Positions 1 to 7,130 of a stretch of 34,164 nt of DNA are shown here, piece after piece; position 1 is the first letter of the stretch, and each line of letters opens with the position of its first letter. Source of the DNA: Candidatus Methylomirabilis sp. (GTDB lineage: Bacteria; Oederibacteriota; PGYV01; DYJU01); the NCBI GenBank assembly GCA_020722985.1, contig DYJU01000018.1, forward strand, positions 1 through 34,164, written 5' to 3'. The position numbers and the translations under genes were made by a program. Below the pieces are notes generated by a model. It saw only the letters and a list, made by a program, of their open reading frames with translations, was not told where the DNA came from and searched no databases.

Positions 1-1008
1 CCAATCTTAGATGATTTTGAAGGAGGAGATTTTGATATAAACAACTGGGGAGGCTTATGGACGCAATGGGCAGCAACAGGGAGTAATATAACAAGGGCAG
101 TGACAACAGATGCAGGAGCAGGGACTTATGCAGGGGTGATAAGTGGAGATGTAATAGGGAGTGGCTGGCCATCAATAGCGGTGTCATCAGATTTAAATGC
201 GAGTGGGACAGAGATGGATTTAAGTAGCACACAAGGGATAAGGTTATATATGAAAGGAAACAAAGGAAGCGGGACAGCAGTAGATTTTCTAATACAATTA
301 GTGTCAACAAATATAGAAGATTTTTCATACTGGAGATATAGTTATACACCGGCGAGTAATTGGGGGTATATAGATTTGCCGTGGAGTAGTTTTGTATCGC
401 CGGGATGGGGTCAGGGAGCGACATTAACGATAACAGATGTATTGCAGCATATAAGGACAATACAATTTGCGATATCAGATACAACAGGAGGGACAGCAAA
501 CAACACAGGGAACAACTGGTATATAGATGAGATAGAGATATACAGTGCAGGGACGGCGACAGAGACGGAAACTTTTACTGCGTCAAATACACCTACATTT
601 ACAAACACTGTTACAGGGACACAACCTGCAACATGGACTCCAACTCAAACATCAACTGCAAGTGCAACTGTGACACCAACAGAATCTGATAAATTAGAGA
701 TAATACAGGAAACGCCTGTTATAGTATATCCTAATCCTGTAATAAGTAAAAAATCTGATATAAAAATTAAGTTTGCAATAACTAAATCAGCAGATAAATT
801 TACAATCAGGATATATACAGCAGCAATGCGTCTTATAATGGAAAAGGTAGTTGAAACTAAATTACAATTGGGATTAAATGAAGAAATATTAGAATCAAAA
901 TTTATAAAGAATTTAGCGCGTGGGACATATTATTATATAATTATAGTAGAAGACGCAAAAGGTAAAATGGCAAAGAGTAAAGTTGAAAAGATGATAATAC
1001 TATTTTAA
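1..1008 (+). CDS. Secreted carbohydrate-binding-like protein with C-terminal sorting-type domain (5' end missing)
   Basis: The reading frame is open from base 1, so the true start lies upstream; the GTG at 100 is inside the gene. About 335 residues are visible. Residues 1-182 begin with a DDFEGGD motif and are rich in Trp, Gly and Ser (WGYIDLPWSSF, NNWYIDEIEIY near the end). This resembles CBM11/CIA30-type jelly-roll domains. A Thr/Pro/Ser linker follows (nt about 553-690), then a roughly 100-residue C-terminal domain starting VIVYPNP and containing ARGTYYYIIIVED, like type IX/FlgD-like secretion sorting domains. The protein is probably exported and surface-attached or released. The first 550 bases use GGG, ACA, GCA and AUA codons heavily and are less AT-rich than neighbouring genes. 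The overall architecture matches the C-terminal half of the large GH8 protein at 29412-33944. Any catalytic domain would lie outside the window. Confidence 0.75.
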   Translation, partial: PILDDFEGGDFDINNWGGLWTQWAATGSNITRAVTTDAGAGTYAGVISGDVIGSGWPSIAVSSDLNASGTEMDLSSTQGIRLYMKGNKGSGTAVDFLIQLVSTNIEDFSYWRYSYTPASNWGYIDLPWSSFVSPGWGQGATLTITDVLQHIRTIQFAISDTTGGTANNTGNNWYIDEIEIYSAGTATETETFTASNTPTFTNTVTGTQPATWTPTQTSTASATVTPTESDKLEIIQETPVIVYPNPVISKKSDIKIKFAITKSADKFTIRIYTAAMRLIMEKVVETKLQLGLNEEILESKFIKNLARGTYYYIIIVEDAKGKMAKSKVEKMIILF

Positions 1009-1030
1009 AAGTATTGGCAGGTGTAAGATA

Positions 1031-1092
1031 CCGATTGCCGATTGAAATAAATTCAAAGTTCAATGTTTTAGGATTAAAAATAAAAAAGTTTG
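1031..1092. repeat. Degenerate module shared with 17231-17299
   Basis: The stretch from CCGATTGCCGATTG through TTCAAAGTTCAATG to a terminal GTTTG aligns by eye with 17231-17299, which has TGCCGGTTGATGATTG, TTCAAAGTTCAAAG and GTTTG in the same order. In both places it lies on the left side of a palindromic element. It may be an outer part of that element or an independent low-complexity repeat. Confidence 0.35.
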
Positions 1093-1176
1093 TTTTTACG
1101 AGGAATATGAACGATTAATATTGTTTTATAAACTTAAATTGTCAAACTTGACGACTTGCCCCCCTCAAAGTTTTAG

Positions 1177-1370
1177 GTAATAGTTCAGCCACAAGGAGTT
1201 CACTTGTAAAAGTGTAGTTGCCAGTAAGTAAACACCTGGCGGTGTCATTCTTAGGAAGCCGAAGGAAAAGTTAAGAAGGGAAAATAAAGGCGTATGAGCC
1301 GAACGAAGCAATCTTGCAGTTTAAAAGCGGCAAGAAGACAAGGCGAGAAGGCAATCGGTGATACTATTAC
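1177..1370 (+). repeat. Palindromic interspersed element, copy A1 (internally deleted)
   Basis: The left end is GTAATAGTTCAGCCAC (1177-1192), the family's terminal inverted repeat, followed by TGTCATTCTTAGGAAGCC and then CGAAGCAATCTTGCAG. The copy stops at ACTATTAC (1363-1370), which is the extreme right end of the family. The right arm (AGCAAGATTGCTTTGTC through ATGACAAC) is missing, so at 194 bp it looks like an internal-deletion derivative of the 389-bp copy at 25114-25502. Confidence 0.65.
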
Positions 1371-1381
1371 AAAAAGAAGTT

Positions 1382-1531
1382 CCTTCTCCCCAGAGGGGAG
1401 AAGGATAGGATGAGGGGGTTTTGTTGTTGCGGTTGGTATACAGCAGGAAATAATAAAGAGGGTGTGATGGAAAAGACACTTAACGAATGCAATACCCCCT
1501 CACCCTTGCCCTCTCCCCAAGTGGAGAGGGG
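1382..1531. repeat. Paired C/G-rich hairpins forming a second small inverted-repeat element
   Basis: The left hairpin is perfect: CCTTCTCCCC (1382-1391), loop AGA, GGGGAGAAGG (1395-1404). The right hairpin has CCCTCTCC (1509-1516) pairing with GGAGAGGG (1523-1530). The two hairpins are themselves inverted copies, since TGAGGGGGT (1411-1419) pairs with ACCCCCTCA (1494-1502). The result is a roughly 150-bp unit with hairpin ends. A single related hairpin recurs at 25513-25535 in the same position relative to the first element family. C/G-rich hairpins of this type recur between genes in many bacteria; no coding potential is seen. Confidence 0.6.
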
Positions 1532-1756
1532 AAAAAAGAAAAATAAAGGGTGGACGACGAACCGAACGAAGCAATCTCGCAGTTGAAAAACGAAAGAAGA
1601 CAACATTAAAAGGCGATCGGTAGTAAAAGCAAGATTGATTTGTCAGGCTCAATGAACGGTAGAATAGAAGACAAAGGGCATCGTTCGCCTGACTTTAAAA
1701 TGACAACAGAAAAAATTTATTGATCAATTTTGTTCTACCAGTGGCTAAACTATTAC
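1532..1756 (+). repeat. Palindromic interspersed element, copy A2 (right part)
   Basis: It carries the family core CGAAGCAATCTCGCAG (near 1568), then AGCAAGATTGATTTGTC, CGCCTGACTTTAAAATGACA and the right terminal repeat GTGGCTAAACTATTAC (1741-1756). The left terminal repeat is absent and is replaced by the C/G-rich hairpin unit. The same replacement is seen at 25503-25756, so this chimeric form is probably a subtype rather than a one-off break. Confidence 0.65.
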
Positions 1757-1758
1757 TA

Positions 1759-1780
1759 ACCATGTCTACACTTATTTCCA
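1759..1780 (+). promoter_or_regulatory. 22-bp block upstream of the tRNA-Gly promoter
   Basis: ACCATGTCTA followed by CACTTATTTCCA. The same block with three substitutions is at 26571-26592. In both places it ends exactly 18 bp before a predicted -35 box and starts 63 bp before the -10. It could be a regulator binding site or upstream promoter element, but this is only inferred from the conserved spacing. Confidence 0.45.
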
Positions 1781-1798
1781 TTAATAAAAATTTTCGTC

Positions 1799-1827
1799 TT
1801 TACAACAAATAAAAAAAACTTTATAAT
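1799..1827 (+). promoter_or_regulatory. Sigma70-type promoter of the tRNA-Gly / lysS-lol-clpC run
   Basis: TTTACA at 1799-1804 and a consensus TATAAT at 1822-1827, separated by 17 bp. The expected start of transcription is about 1834, some 15 bases before the mature tRNA. No terminator is seen between the tRNA and the next gene, so this promoter may drive the whole co-directional run. Confidence 0.7.
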
Positions 1828-1848
1828 TATACGAAATTTTAAAGAGAT

Positions 1849-1922
1849 GCGGGCGTAATTCAATGGTAGAATACGAGCTTCCCAAGCTTGGTACGTGGGT
1901 TCGATTCCCATCGCCCGCTCCA
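1849..1922 (+). tRNA. tRNA-Gly (anticodon CCC)
   Basis: A full cloverleaf can be drawn over 74 bases. The acceptor stem GCGGGCG/CGCCCGC has seven pairs, the D arm is AUUC/GAAU, and the anticodon stem is CGAGC/GCUUG with loop UUCCCAA, giving anticodon CCC at positions 34-36. The T stem is GUGGG/CCCAU with loop UUCGAUU. The discriminator base is U, as expected for bacterial tRNA-Gly, and the CCA end (1920-1922) is encoded. It reads GGG, a codon used often in the gene at 1-1008. Confidence 0.95.
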
Positions 1923-1963
1923 AAAATAAAAAATGGACCAATTTAATAACATTCGGAGATAAG

Positions 1964-2797
1964 ATGGAACAAAAATATGCAGATTTACATATACATACTA
2001 ATAAATCAGATGGATTATATACTGTTGAAGAGATTTTTAAAAAAGCAAAAGAAGCAGAGTTATCAGCAATTGCCATTACTGACCACGATACAGTTGCAGC
2101 GGTAGAAGAAGCAATCCATTTTTCAAAGATTTATAACATAGAATATGTTCCTGCTGTTGAACTTTCTGCGATGTTTGAAGAAAAAGAAATCCACATAGTA
2201 GGACTTTATATAAATTGGCAAGATAAAGAATTTTTAAAAAAACTTTCTCATTTTCAGAAAAAAAGAGTTGAACGCGCTATGAATATAGTAGATAAATTAA
2301 AAGAAAACAAAATTTTAATAGAGTTTGAAGAATTGTATGAAATGACTGATAATTTGAACAACATAGGCAGGTTGCATATCGCAAGGTTACTTTTAAAAAA
2401 AGGATATATTAAAAATATAAAAGAAGCTTTTGAAAAATTTTTATCAGAAGGAAAGCCAGCATATATAGAAAAGGCAAAATTATCAGTAAGTGAAGCGATA
2501 GAACTAATAAAACATGCAAATGGGATTTCTATCCTTGCCCATCCTGGAATTTTTAATAAAGACGATATGATTGAAATCTGGAAGAAACAAGGTTTAGATG
2601 GTATAGAAGTTTTTCATCCAGACCATACAAATGAAGATTCTTTACGTTATTTTGATTATGCTAATAAATATAATTTATTAGTAAGTGGTGGTTCGGATTT
2701 TCACGGAGAGATAAGAGAGTATTCTTTGATTGGCAGGATAAAACTTCCTTATGAATATTATGAAAGAATAAAAGAAAAAGTAATAACAAAAATTTAA
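1964..2797 (+). CDS. PHP-domain metal-dependent phosphoesterase (TrpH/YciV-like)
   Basis: 277 residues. The start at 1964 is chosen because GGAG (1955-1958) sits 5 bases before this ATG; an upstream in-frame start at 1895 would overlap the tRNA. PHP metal-binding motifs appear in the expected order: DLHIHT (D7, H9, H11), TDHD (D40, H41), E66, H77, AHPG (H193) and SDFH (D245, H247). Residues about 95-170 form the helical insertion typical of the TrpH/YciV subfamily. Characterised relatives hydrolyse 3',5'-nucleoside bisphosphates or act as 5'-3' RNA exonucleases; which substrate this one uses cannot be read from sequence. It probably shares the tRNA promoter and lies 17 bp before lysS. Confidence 0.85.
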   Translation: MEQKYADLHIHTNKSDGLYTVEEIFKKAKEAELSAIAITDHDTVAAVEEAIHFSKIYNIEYVPAVELSAMFEEKEIHIVGLYINWQDKEFLKKLSHFQKKRVERAMNIVDKLKENKILIEFEELYEMTDNLNNIGRLHIARLLLKKGYIKNIKEAFEKFLSEGKPAYIEKAKLSVSEAIELIKHANGISILAHPGIFNKDDMIEIWKKQGLDGIEVFHPDHTNEDSLRYFDYANKYNLLVSGGSDFHGEIREYSLIGRIKLPYEYYERIKEKVITKI

Positions 2798-2814
2798 AGT
2801 AAAAGGTGAAAAAT

Positions 2815-4305
2815 ATGGAAGAAATGAATGAAAAAAGTGAATCTGAAATTTTAAAAAGCAGGGAAGAAAATTTAGAGTTTTTATTCCAAAGAGGGGTTTT
2901 GCCATATAAATATGAATTTTTACGGACGGGAACAATAAAAGATGTCCTTGAAAAAAATAGAGAATTAAAAGAAGGCGTTGAAAGCGAAAATACTGAAAGG
3001 TTAGCAGGTAGATTAATAAGTATAAGATTGCATGGTAAAACGATTTTTGGCCATATAAAAGACAGTGAGAAAAAAATTCAGATATATGTCCGTAAAGATG
3101 ATATAAAAGAAGAACAATTTGAAATTTTTAAAAAATTAGATATTGGAGATATCGTAGGTGTGGAAGGTAAAATTTTTAAGACAAGGACTGGAGAGATAAC
3201 AGTTAAAGTGGATAAATTTGAAATTCTTACCAAATCACTTTTACCTTTGCCTGAAAAATGGCACGGACTTAAAGATAAAGAAATAAGATACAGGAAAAGA
3301 TACCTTGATTTAATTGCAAATGATGACGTGAAAAAAAGTTTTGAGATAAGGACAAAGATAATAAGAGAAATAAGAAGTTTTTTAGATTCAAAAGGATTTT
3401 TAGAGGTTGAAACTCCAATGATGCATGTAATACCAGGCGGGGCTAAAGCGAAACCTTTTCTTACACATCACAATGCACTTGATATGGATCTTTATTTAAG
3501 GATAGCGCCAGAACTTTATTTAAAGCGTCTTTTAGTTGGTGGCTTTGAAAAAGTTTATGAAATAAATAGAAATTTCAGAAATGAAGGTATTTCCATAAAA
3601 CATAATCCTGAATTTACAATGCTTGAATTATATGTTGCATATGCGGATTATAAAGTGGTAATGCAGATAGCCGAAGATTTAATAGTAAATATAGCAGATA
3701 AAGTTTTGGGAACAAGGGTTATTGAGTATCAGGGAGAAAAAATTGATCTATCGCCACCATGGAAAAAGAAAAAAATGACAGATGCTATAAAAGAATACGC
3801 TGGTATTGATACTGAAAAAGAATCAGAAAAAGAACTCATAGACAGATTAAAACAAAAAGAAGTTGAAATACGAGATGGAATAACCAAAGGTGAATTAATT
3901 GCTTTAATTTTTGAAGAGTTTGTAGAAGAAAAACTGATTCAACCGGTATTTATAACTGATTTTCCTGTTGAAGTGTCTCCGCTTGCAAAAAAAAGCAGAG
4001 AAAATTCAAAATTTACTGAAAGGTTTGAACCATATATTTTTGGAAGGGAAATAGGAAATGGTTTTTCTGAATTGAATGATCCAAAAGAACAGGAAAAGAG
4101 ATTCAGAGAACAGATAGAAATGGATACAGAAGGCGAAGTTGCAAGGGTTGTAGATAAAGATTTTATTGATGCCTTAAAAGTCGGGATGCCACCTGCTGGT
4201 GGTTTAGGGATAGGGATTGATAGATTGGTAATGTTTTTTGTTAATGCCCCTTCTATAAGGGATGTTATTTTATTTCCCCTTTTAAAGCCAGAAGGAGATA
4301 AATAG
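2815..4305 (+). CDS. lysS: Lysine--tRNA ligase, class II
   Basis: 496 residues. ATG 2815 is preferred over GTG 2806 because AAAAGGTG (2801-2808) makes a Shine-Dalgarno for the later start and overlaps the earlier one. An N-terminal OB-fold anticodon-binding domain (about 60-140) precedes the class II catalytic core: motif 1 around FLEVETPMM (195-203), the motif 2 region VYEINRNFRNEG (247-258) followed by PEFTMLE, and motif 3 GLGIGIDRLVM near 463-473. These match LysRS rather than AspRS/AsnRS. It charges tRNA-Lys in the cytoplasm. The stop codon abuts the lolC start; lysS followed by lolC and lolD is a gene order seen in several diderm lineages. Confidence 0.95.
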   Translation: MEEMNEKSESEILKSREENLEFLFQRGVLPYKYEFLRTGTIKDVLEKNRELKEGVESENTERLAGRLISIRLHGKTIFGHIKDSEKKIQIYVRKDDIKEEQFEIFKKLDIGDIVGVEGKIFKTRTGEITVKVDKFEILTKSLLPLPEKWHGLKDKEIRYRKRYLDLIANDDVKKSFEIRTKIIREIRSFLDSKGFLEVETPMMHVIPGGAKAKPFLTHHNALDMDLYLRIAPELYLKRLLVGGFEKVYEINRNFRNEGISIKHNPEFTMLELYVAYADYKVVMQIAEDLIVNIADKVLGTRVIEYQGEKIDLSPPWKKKKMTDAIKEYAGIDTEKESEKELIDRLKQKEVEIRDGITKGELIALIFEEFVEEKLIQPVFITDFPVEVSPLAKKSRENSKFTERFEPYIFGREIGNGFSELNDPKEQEKRFREQIEMDTEGEVARVVDKDFIDALKVGMPPAGGLGIGIDRLVMFFVNAPSIRDVILFPLLKPEGDK

Positions 4306-5541
4306 ATGCCTAAAAGTTTTAATTACTTTATTGGCTTACGTTATCTTAAATCAAAAAAACAGGGTTTTATTTCTCTTATAAATTTTATTTCCATAGCAGG
4401 AATATCAATTGGTGTTATGGCTTTAATAGTTGTTATATCTGTCATGAATGGTTTTCATCAGGATATCAGGGATAAAATAATAGGAGCAAATGCACATGTT
4501 ATAGCCTCTTCCTATTTTAAAGATGGTCTTTCTGATTATGAAAAAAAATTAAAAGAGATAAATAAAATAGAATATATAAAAGGTGTTGCTCCTTATTTTA
4601 TGGGACAGGTCATGTTAAAAACTCAGGATAAAGTAGAAGGGATTTTGCTCTGGGGAATAATTCCCGAAAGCATATCAAAGGTAAATAATTTGAATAAAAA
4701 TATAATCAAAGGCGATATAGATTTTTTAACAAAAGAATTGCCTGATGACAAAATAGGAATTTTACTTGGTAAAGAACTTGTGGCAAAACTTAACGTGGAT
4801 TTAGGAGATGATATTTTACTTATTTCACCTGTTTTTAAACAAACGCCCGCTGGACTTATGCCAAAGATATATAAAATGAAAATTGTTGGTATTTTTGAAG
4901 CAGGGATGTATGATTATGATTCTACTTTTGCCTATGTGTCATTGAAAAATGCCCAACAGATATTCGGTAAACCTGATGTAATAACAGGCATAGCAATAAA
5001 AGCAGATAAACTGGAAAATGCAAAATATATAGCAACAGAGATTCACAGGAAATTTAAGGATTTATGGGCAAGGGATTGGATGGCAATGAATAAAAATTTA
5101 TTTGCGGCATTAAAAATAGAAAAATTGACCATGTTCATTATTCTCACTTTAATAATTCTTGTGGCTGCTTTTAATATTGCAGGAACATTAATAATGATAG
5201 TTATGAGAAAAACAAAAGAAATAGGAATACTAAAATCAATAGGTGCGAGTAATAAAGATATAATGAATATTTTTATAATACAGGGAGTTGCGACCGGGAC
5301 AATTGGCGCTATTATTGGATTGATTTTAGGAGTTGCGATGTGTATTTATCTTAAATTATATCCAATTTCAATGCCAGGTGGTGGAAGTGTCTATTATATT
5401 GATAAATTGGCAGTTGCAATGGAGTTAAGAGATTTGATTATAATACCTGTTGCGGCTATTTTACTTTCATTTTTTGCAACGCTATATCCTGCATATCACG
5501 CTTCAAAAATGGACCCTGTTGAGGCAATAAGATATGAATAA
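4306..5541 (+). CDS. lolC: Lipoprotein-releasing ABC transporter permease (LolC/LolE family)
   Basis: 411 residues. The N-terminus FIGLRYLKSKK is the family signature, followed by a first transmembrane helix (about 22-46), a large periplasmic domain (about 47-270) and three C-terminal helices (about 275-300, 320-345, 370-402), the last ending in YPAYHASKMDPVEAIRYE. This is the MacB/FtsX-type permease layout. With LolD it would extract lipoproteins from the inner membrane for transfer to the outer membrane. Only one permease gene is present, so the complex may use two copies of it (a LolF-like arrangement) or a partner elsewhere. The ATG follows the lysS TAG directly, and the last 8 bases overlap lolD. 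Confidence 0.9.
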   Translation: MPKSFNYFIGLRYLKSKKQGFISLINFISIAGISIGVMALIVVISVMNGFHQDIRDKIIGANAHVIASSYFKDGLSDYEKKLKEINKIEYIKGVAPYFMGQVMLKTQDKVEGILLWGIIPESISKVNNLNKNIIKGDIDFLTKELPDDKIGILLGKELVAKLNVDLGDDILLISPVFKQTPAGLMPKIYKMKIVGIFEAGMYDYDSTFAYVSLKNAQQIFGKPDVITGIAIKADKLENAKYIATEIHRKFKDLWARDWMAMNKNLFAALKIEKLTMFIILTLIILVAAFNIAGTLIMIVMRKTKEIGILKSIGASNKDIMNIFIIQGVATGTIGAIIGLILGVAMCIYLKLYPISMPGGGSVYYIDKLAVAMELRDLIIIPVAAILLSFFATLYPAYHASKMDPVEAIRYE

Positions 5542-6229
5542 TTTACTTATTACAAGACAGATTAAAAAGGCATTCATAAATGGAAAAAACACATTGAGTG
5601 TTCTAAAAGATATAAATTTAGAAATAGGAGAAGGCGAAATTGTAATGATTGTAGGACCATCTGGGGCAGGTAAAAGCACTTTGCTTTCTGTTATGGGTGG
5701 TTTGAGCAGACCAACATCAGGTGAAATACTTTTAAATGATATAAATATATATAAATTAAATGATGAAAAATTAGCAGAGTTAAGAAATAAAAAAATGGGA
5801 TTTATCTTTCAATTTCATCATCTTTTACCGGAATTAACCGCATTAGAAAATGTTATTTTGCCATCTTTAATAACGGGGGAAAATAAAAAAGTTGCATCTG
5901 AAAAAGCAAAAAAAATATTGATAAGTATGGGATTAGGTGGTAGATTATTACATAGACCATCTGAATTATCTGGTGGTGAACAGCAAAGAGTAGCAATAGC
6001 GAGGGCGCTTATCAATGATCCTGATATTATATTTGCAGATGAACCGACAGGAAATTTAGATAAACAGAATTCAGAACTTATAAACAAAATAATTTTAGAT
6101 CTTAATAAAAATTTAAAACAGACATTTGTTATTGTAACACATAATGAGCAACTGGCTTCTTATGGGAATAAAATAATTCACATAGAAGACGGAGCAATAA
6201 AGAATATAGTGAAAAGAGGAGGAATCTAA
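5534..6229 (+). CDS. lolD: Lipoprotein-releasing ABC transporter ATP-binding protein
   Basis: 231 residues, the normal length for LolD. Walker A is GPSGAGKS (41-48), the Q-loop is Q93, the ABC signature is LSGGEQQR (145-152), Walker B is IIFADEP (165-171) and the switch His is H203. The MacB/LolD subgroup is supported by the motif GLSRPTSGE and by the permease just upstream. It powers release of lipoproteins from the inner membrane. The start overlaps the lolC stop by 8 bases, implying translational coupling. Confidence 0.93.
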   Translation: MNNLLITRQIKKAFINGKNTLSVLKDINLEIGEGEIVMIVGPSGAGKSTLLSVMGGLSRPTSGEILLNDINIYKLNDEKLAELRNKKMGFIFQFHHLLPELTALENVILPSLITGENKKVASEKAKKILISMGLGGRLLHRPSELSGGEQQRVAIARALINDPDIIFADEPTGNLDKQNSELINKIILDLNKNLKQTFVIVTHNEQLASYGNKIIHIEDGAIKNIVKRGGI

Positions 6230-7108
6230 ATGTTAATAAATTTAAATGGAAATCTGGTTCCAAAAGAAGAAGCAAAAATTTCTGTTTTTGACCATGGACT
6301 TTTATACGGTGATGGTGTTTTTGAAGGAATAAGAATTTATTCTGGGAATATTTTTAAATTAGTAGAACATATAGATAGATTATATGATTCTGCAAAATTT
6401 ATAAATTTAGAAATACCCATTTCTAAAAAAGAGATGATAGATGAAGTTGTAAAAACTGTATCAGCAAATAAATTAAGTGATGGATATATTAGATTAGTTG
6501 TAACGCGCGGAGAAGGGGATTTAGGGCTTGACCCTAAAAAATGTAAAAAAGTCACTTATTTCATTATAGCAGATAAAATTATTCTTTATCCGAATGAATT
6601 TTATAAAAATGGACTTAAAATTATTACAGTTGCAATACGCAGAAATGTGAGCGAAGCATTAGACCCGCGTGTCAAATCATTAAATTACCTTAATAATATT
6701 CTTGCAAAAATAGAAGCAAACAACGCTGGTAGTCTGGAAGCGATTATGATAAATCAACAGGGCTATGTTGCAGAAGCAACGGGAGATAATATTTTTATAA
6801 TTAAAGGAAATAATTTGATTACACCTTCACTTTTTTGTGGCGTATTAAATGGTATAACACGCGCAACTGTTATTGATATTGGAAAAAAAATAAAAATGAA
6901 TGTGATTGAGCAAACACTTACGAGATACGATTTATATACAGCAGATGAATGTTTTTTGACAGGAACAGCTGCAGAAGTTATTCCTGTTGTTGAGATAGAT
7001 ACACGGAAAATAAATGGTGGTGTTCCAGGCAAAAAGACTAAAATTATTATCCGTGAATTTAAAAAGTTTACTAAAAAATTAGGAGTTAAGATAAAATATA
7101 ACTCTTAA
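6230..7108 (+). CDS. ilvE: Branched-chain-amino-acid aminotransferase (class IV PLP enzyme)
   Basis: 292 residues, with a GAGGAGG Shine-Dalgarno just ahead. Fold-type IV signatures: SVFDHGLLYGDGVFEGIR (18-35), the PLP lysine K149 in DPRVKSLNYLNNILAK, and the cofactor-binding segment VAEATGDNIF (180-189). The KSLNYLNN context and the FEG.R motif favour a branched-chain aminotransferase over D-alanine aminotransferase or aminodeoxychorismate lyase, though sequence alone does not exclude side activities. It catalyses the last step of Val/Leu/Ile synthesis with glutamate. It starts immediately after the lolD stop. Confidence 0.87.
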   Translation: MLINLNGNLVPKEEAKISVFDHGLLYGDGVFEGIRIYSGNIFKLVEHIDRLYDSAKFINLEIPISKKEMIDEVVKTVSANKLSDGYIRLVVTRGEGDLGLDPKKCKKVTYFIIADKIILYPNEFYKNGLKIITVAIRRNVSEALDPRVKSLNYLNNILAKIEANNAGSLEAIMINQQGYVAEATGDNIFIIKGNNLITPSLFCGVLNGITRATVIDIGKKIKMNVIEQTLTRYDLYTADECFLTGTAAEVIPVVEIDTRKINGGVPGKKTKIIIREFKKFTKKLGVKIKYNS

Positions 7109-7130
7109 AGTTATTTTAAGGAGTAATTGA

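Larger units (their letters stand above)
1009..1848. other. Gene-free stretch: repeat mosaic and tRNA promoter
   Basis: No credible gene lies in these 840 bases. They hold a degenerate module (1031-1092), two copies of a palindromic interspersed element (1177-1370 and 1532-1756), a pair of C/G-rich hairpins between those copies (1382-1531), a 22-bp upstream block (1759-1780), and the promoter of the tRNA-Gly transcript. A minus-strand frame at 1367-1606 is only the translation of the hairpins. Confidence 0.8.

Noticed and set aside
1895-1963. Extended N-terminus for the PHP gene
   Set aside because: It would overlap the tRNA-Gly gene; the ATG at 1964 has a good Shine-Dalgarno and the PHP domain begins right after it.
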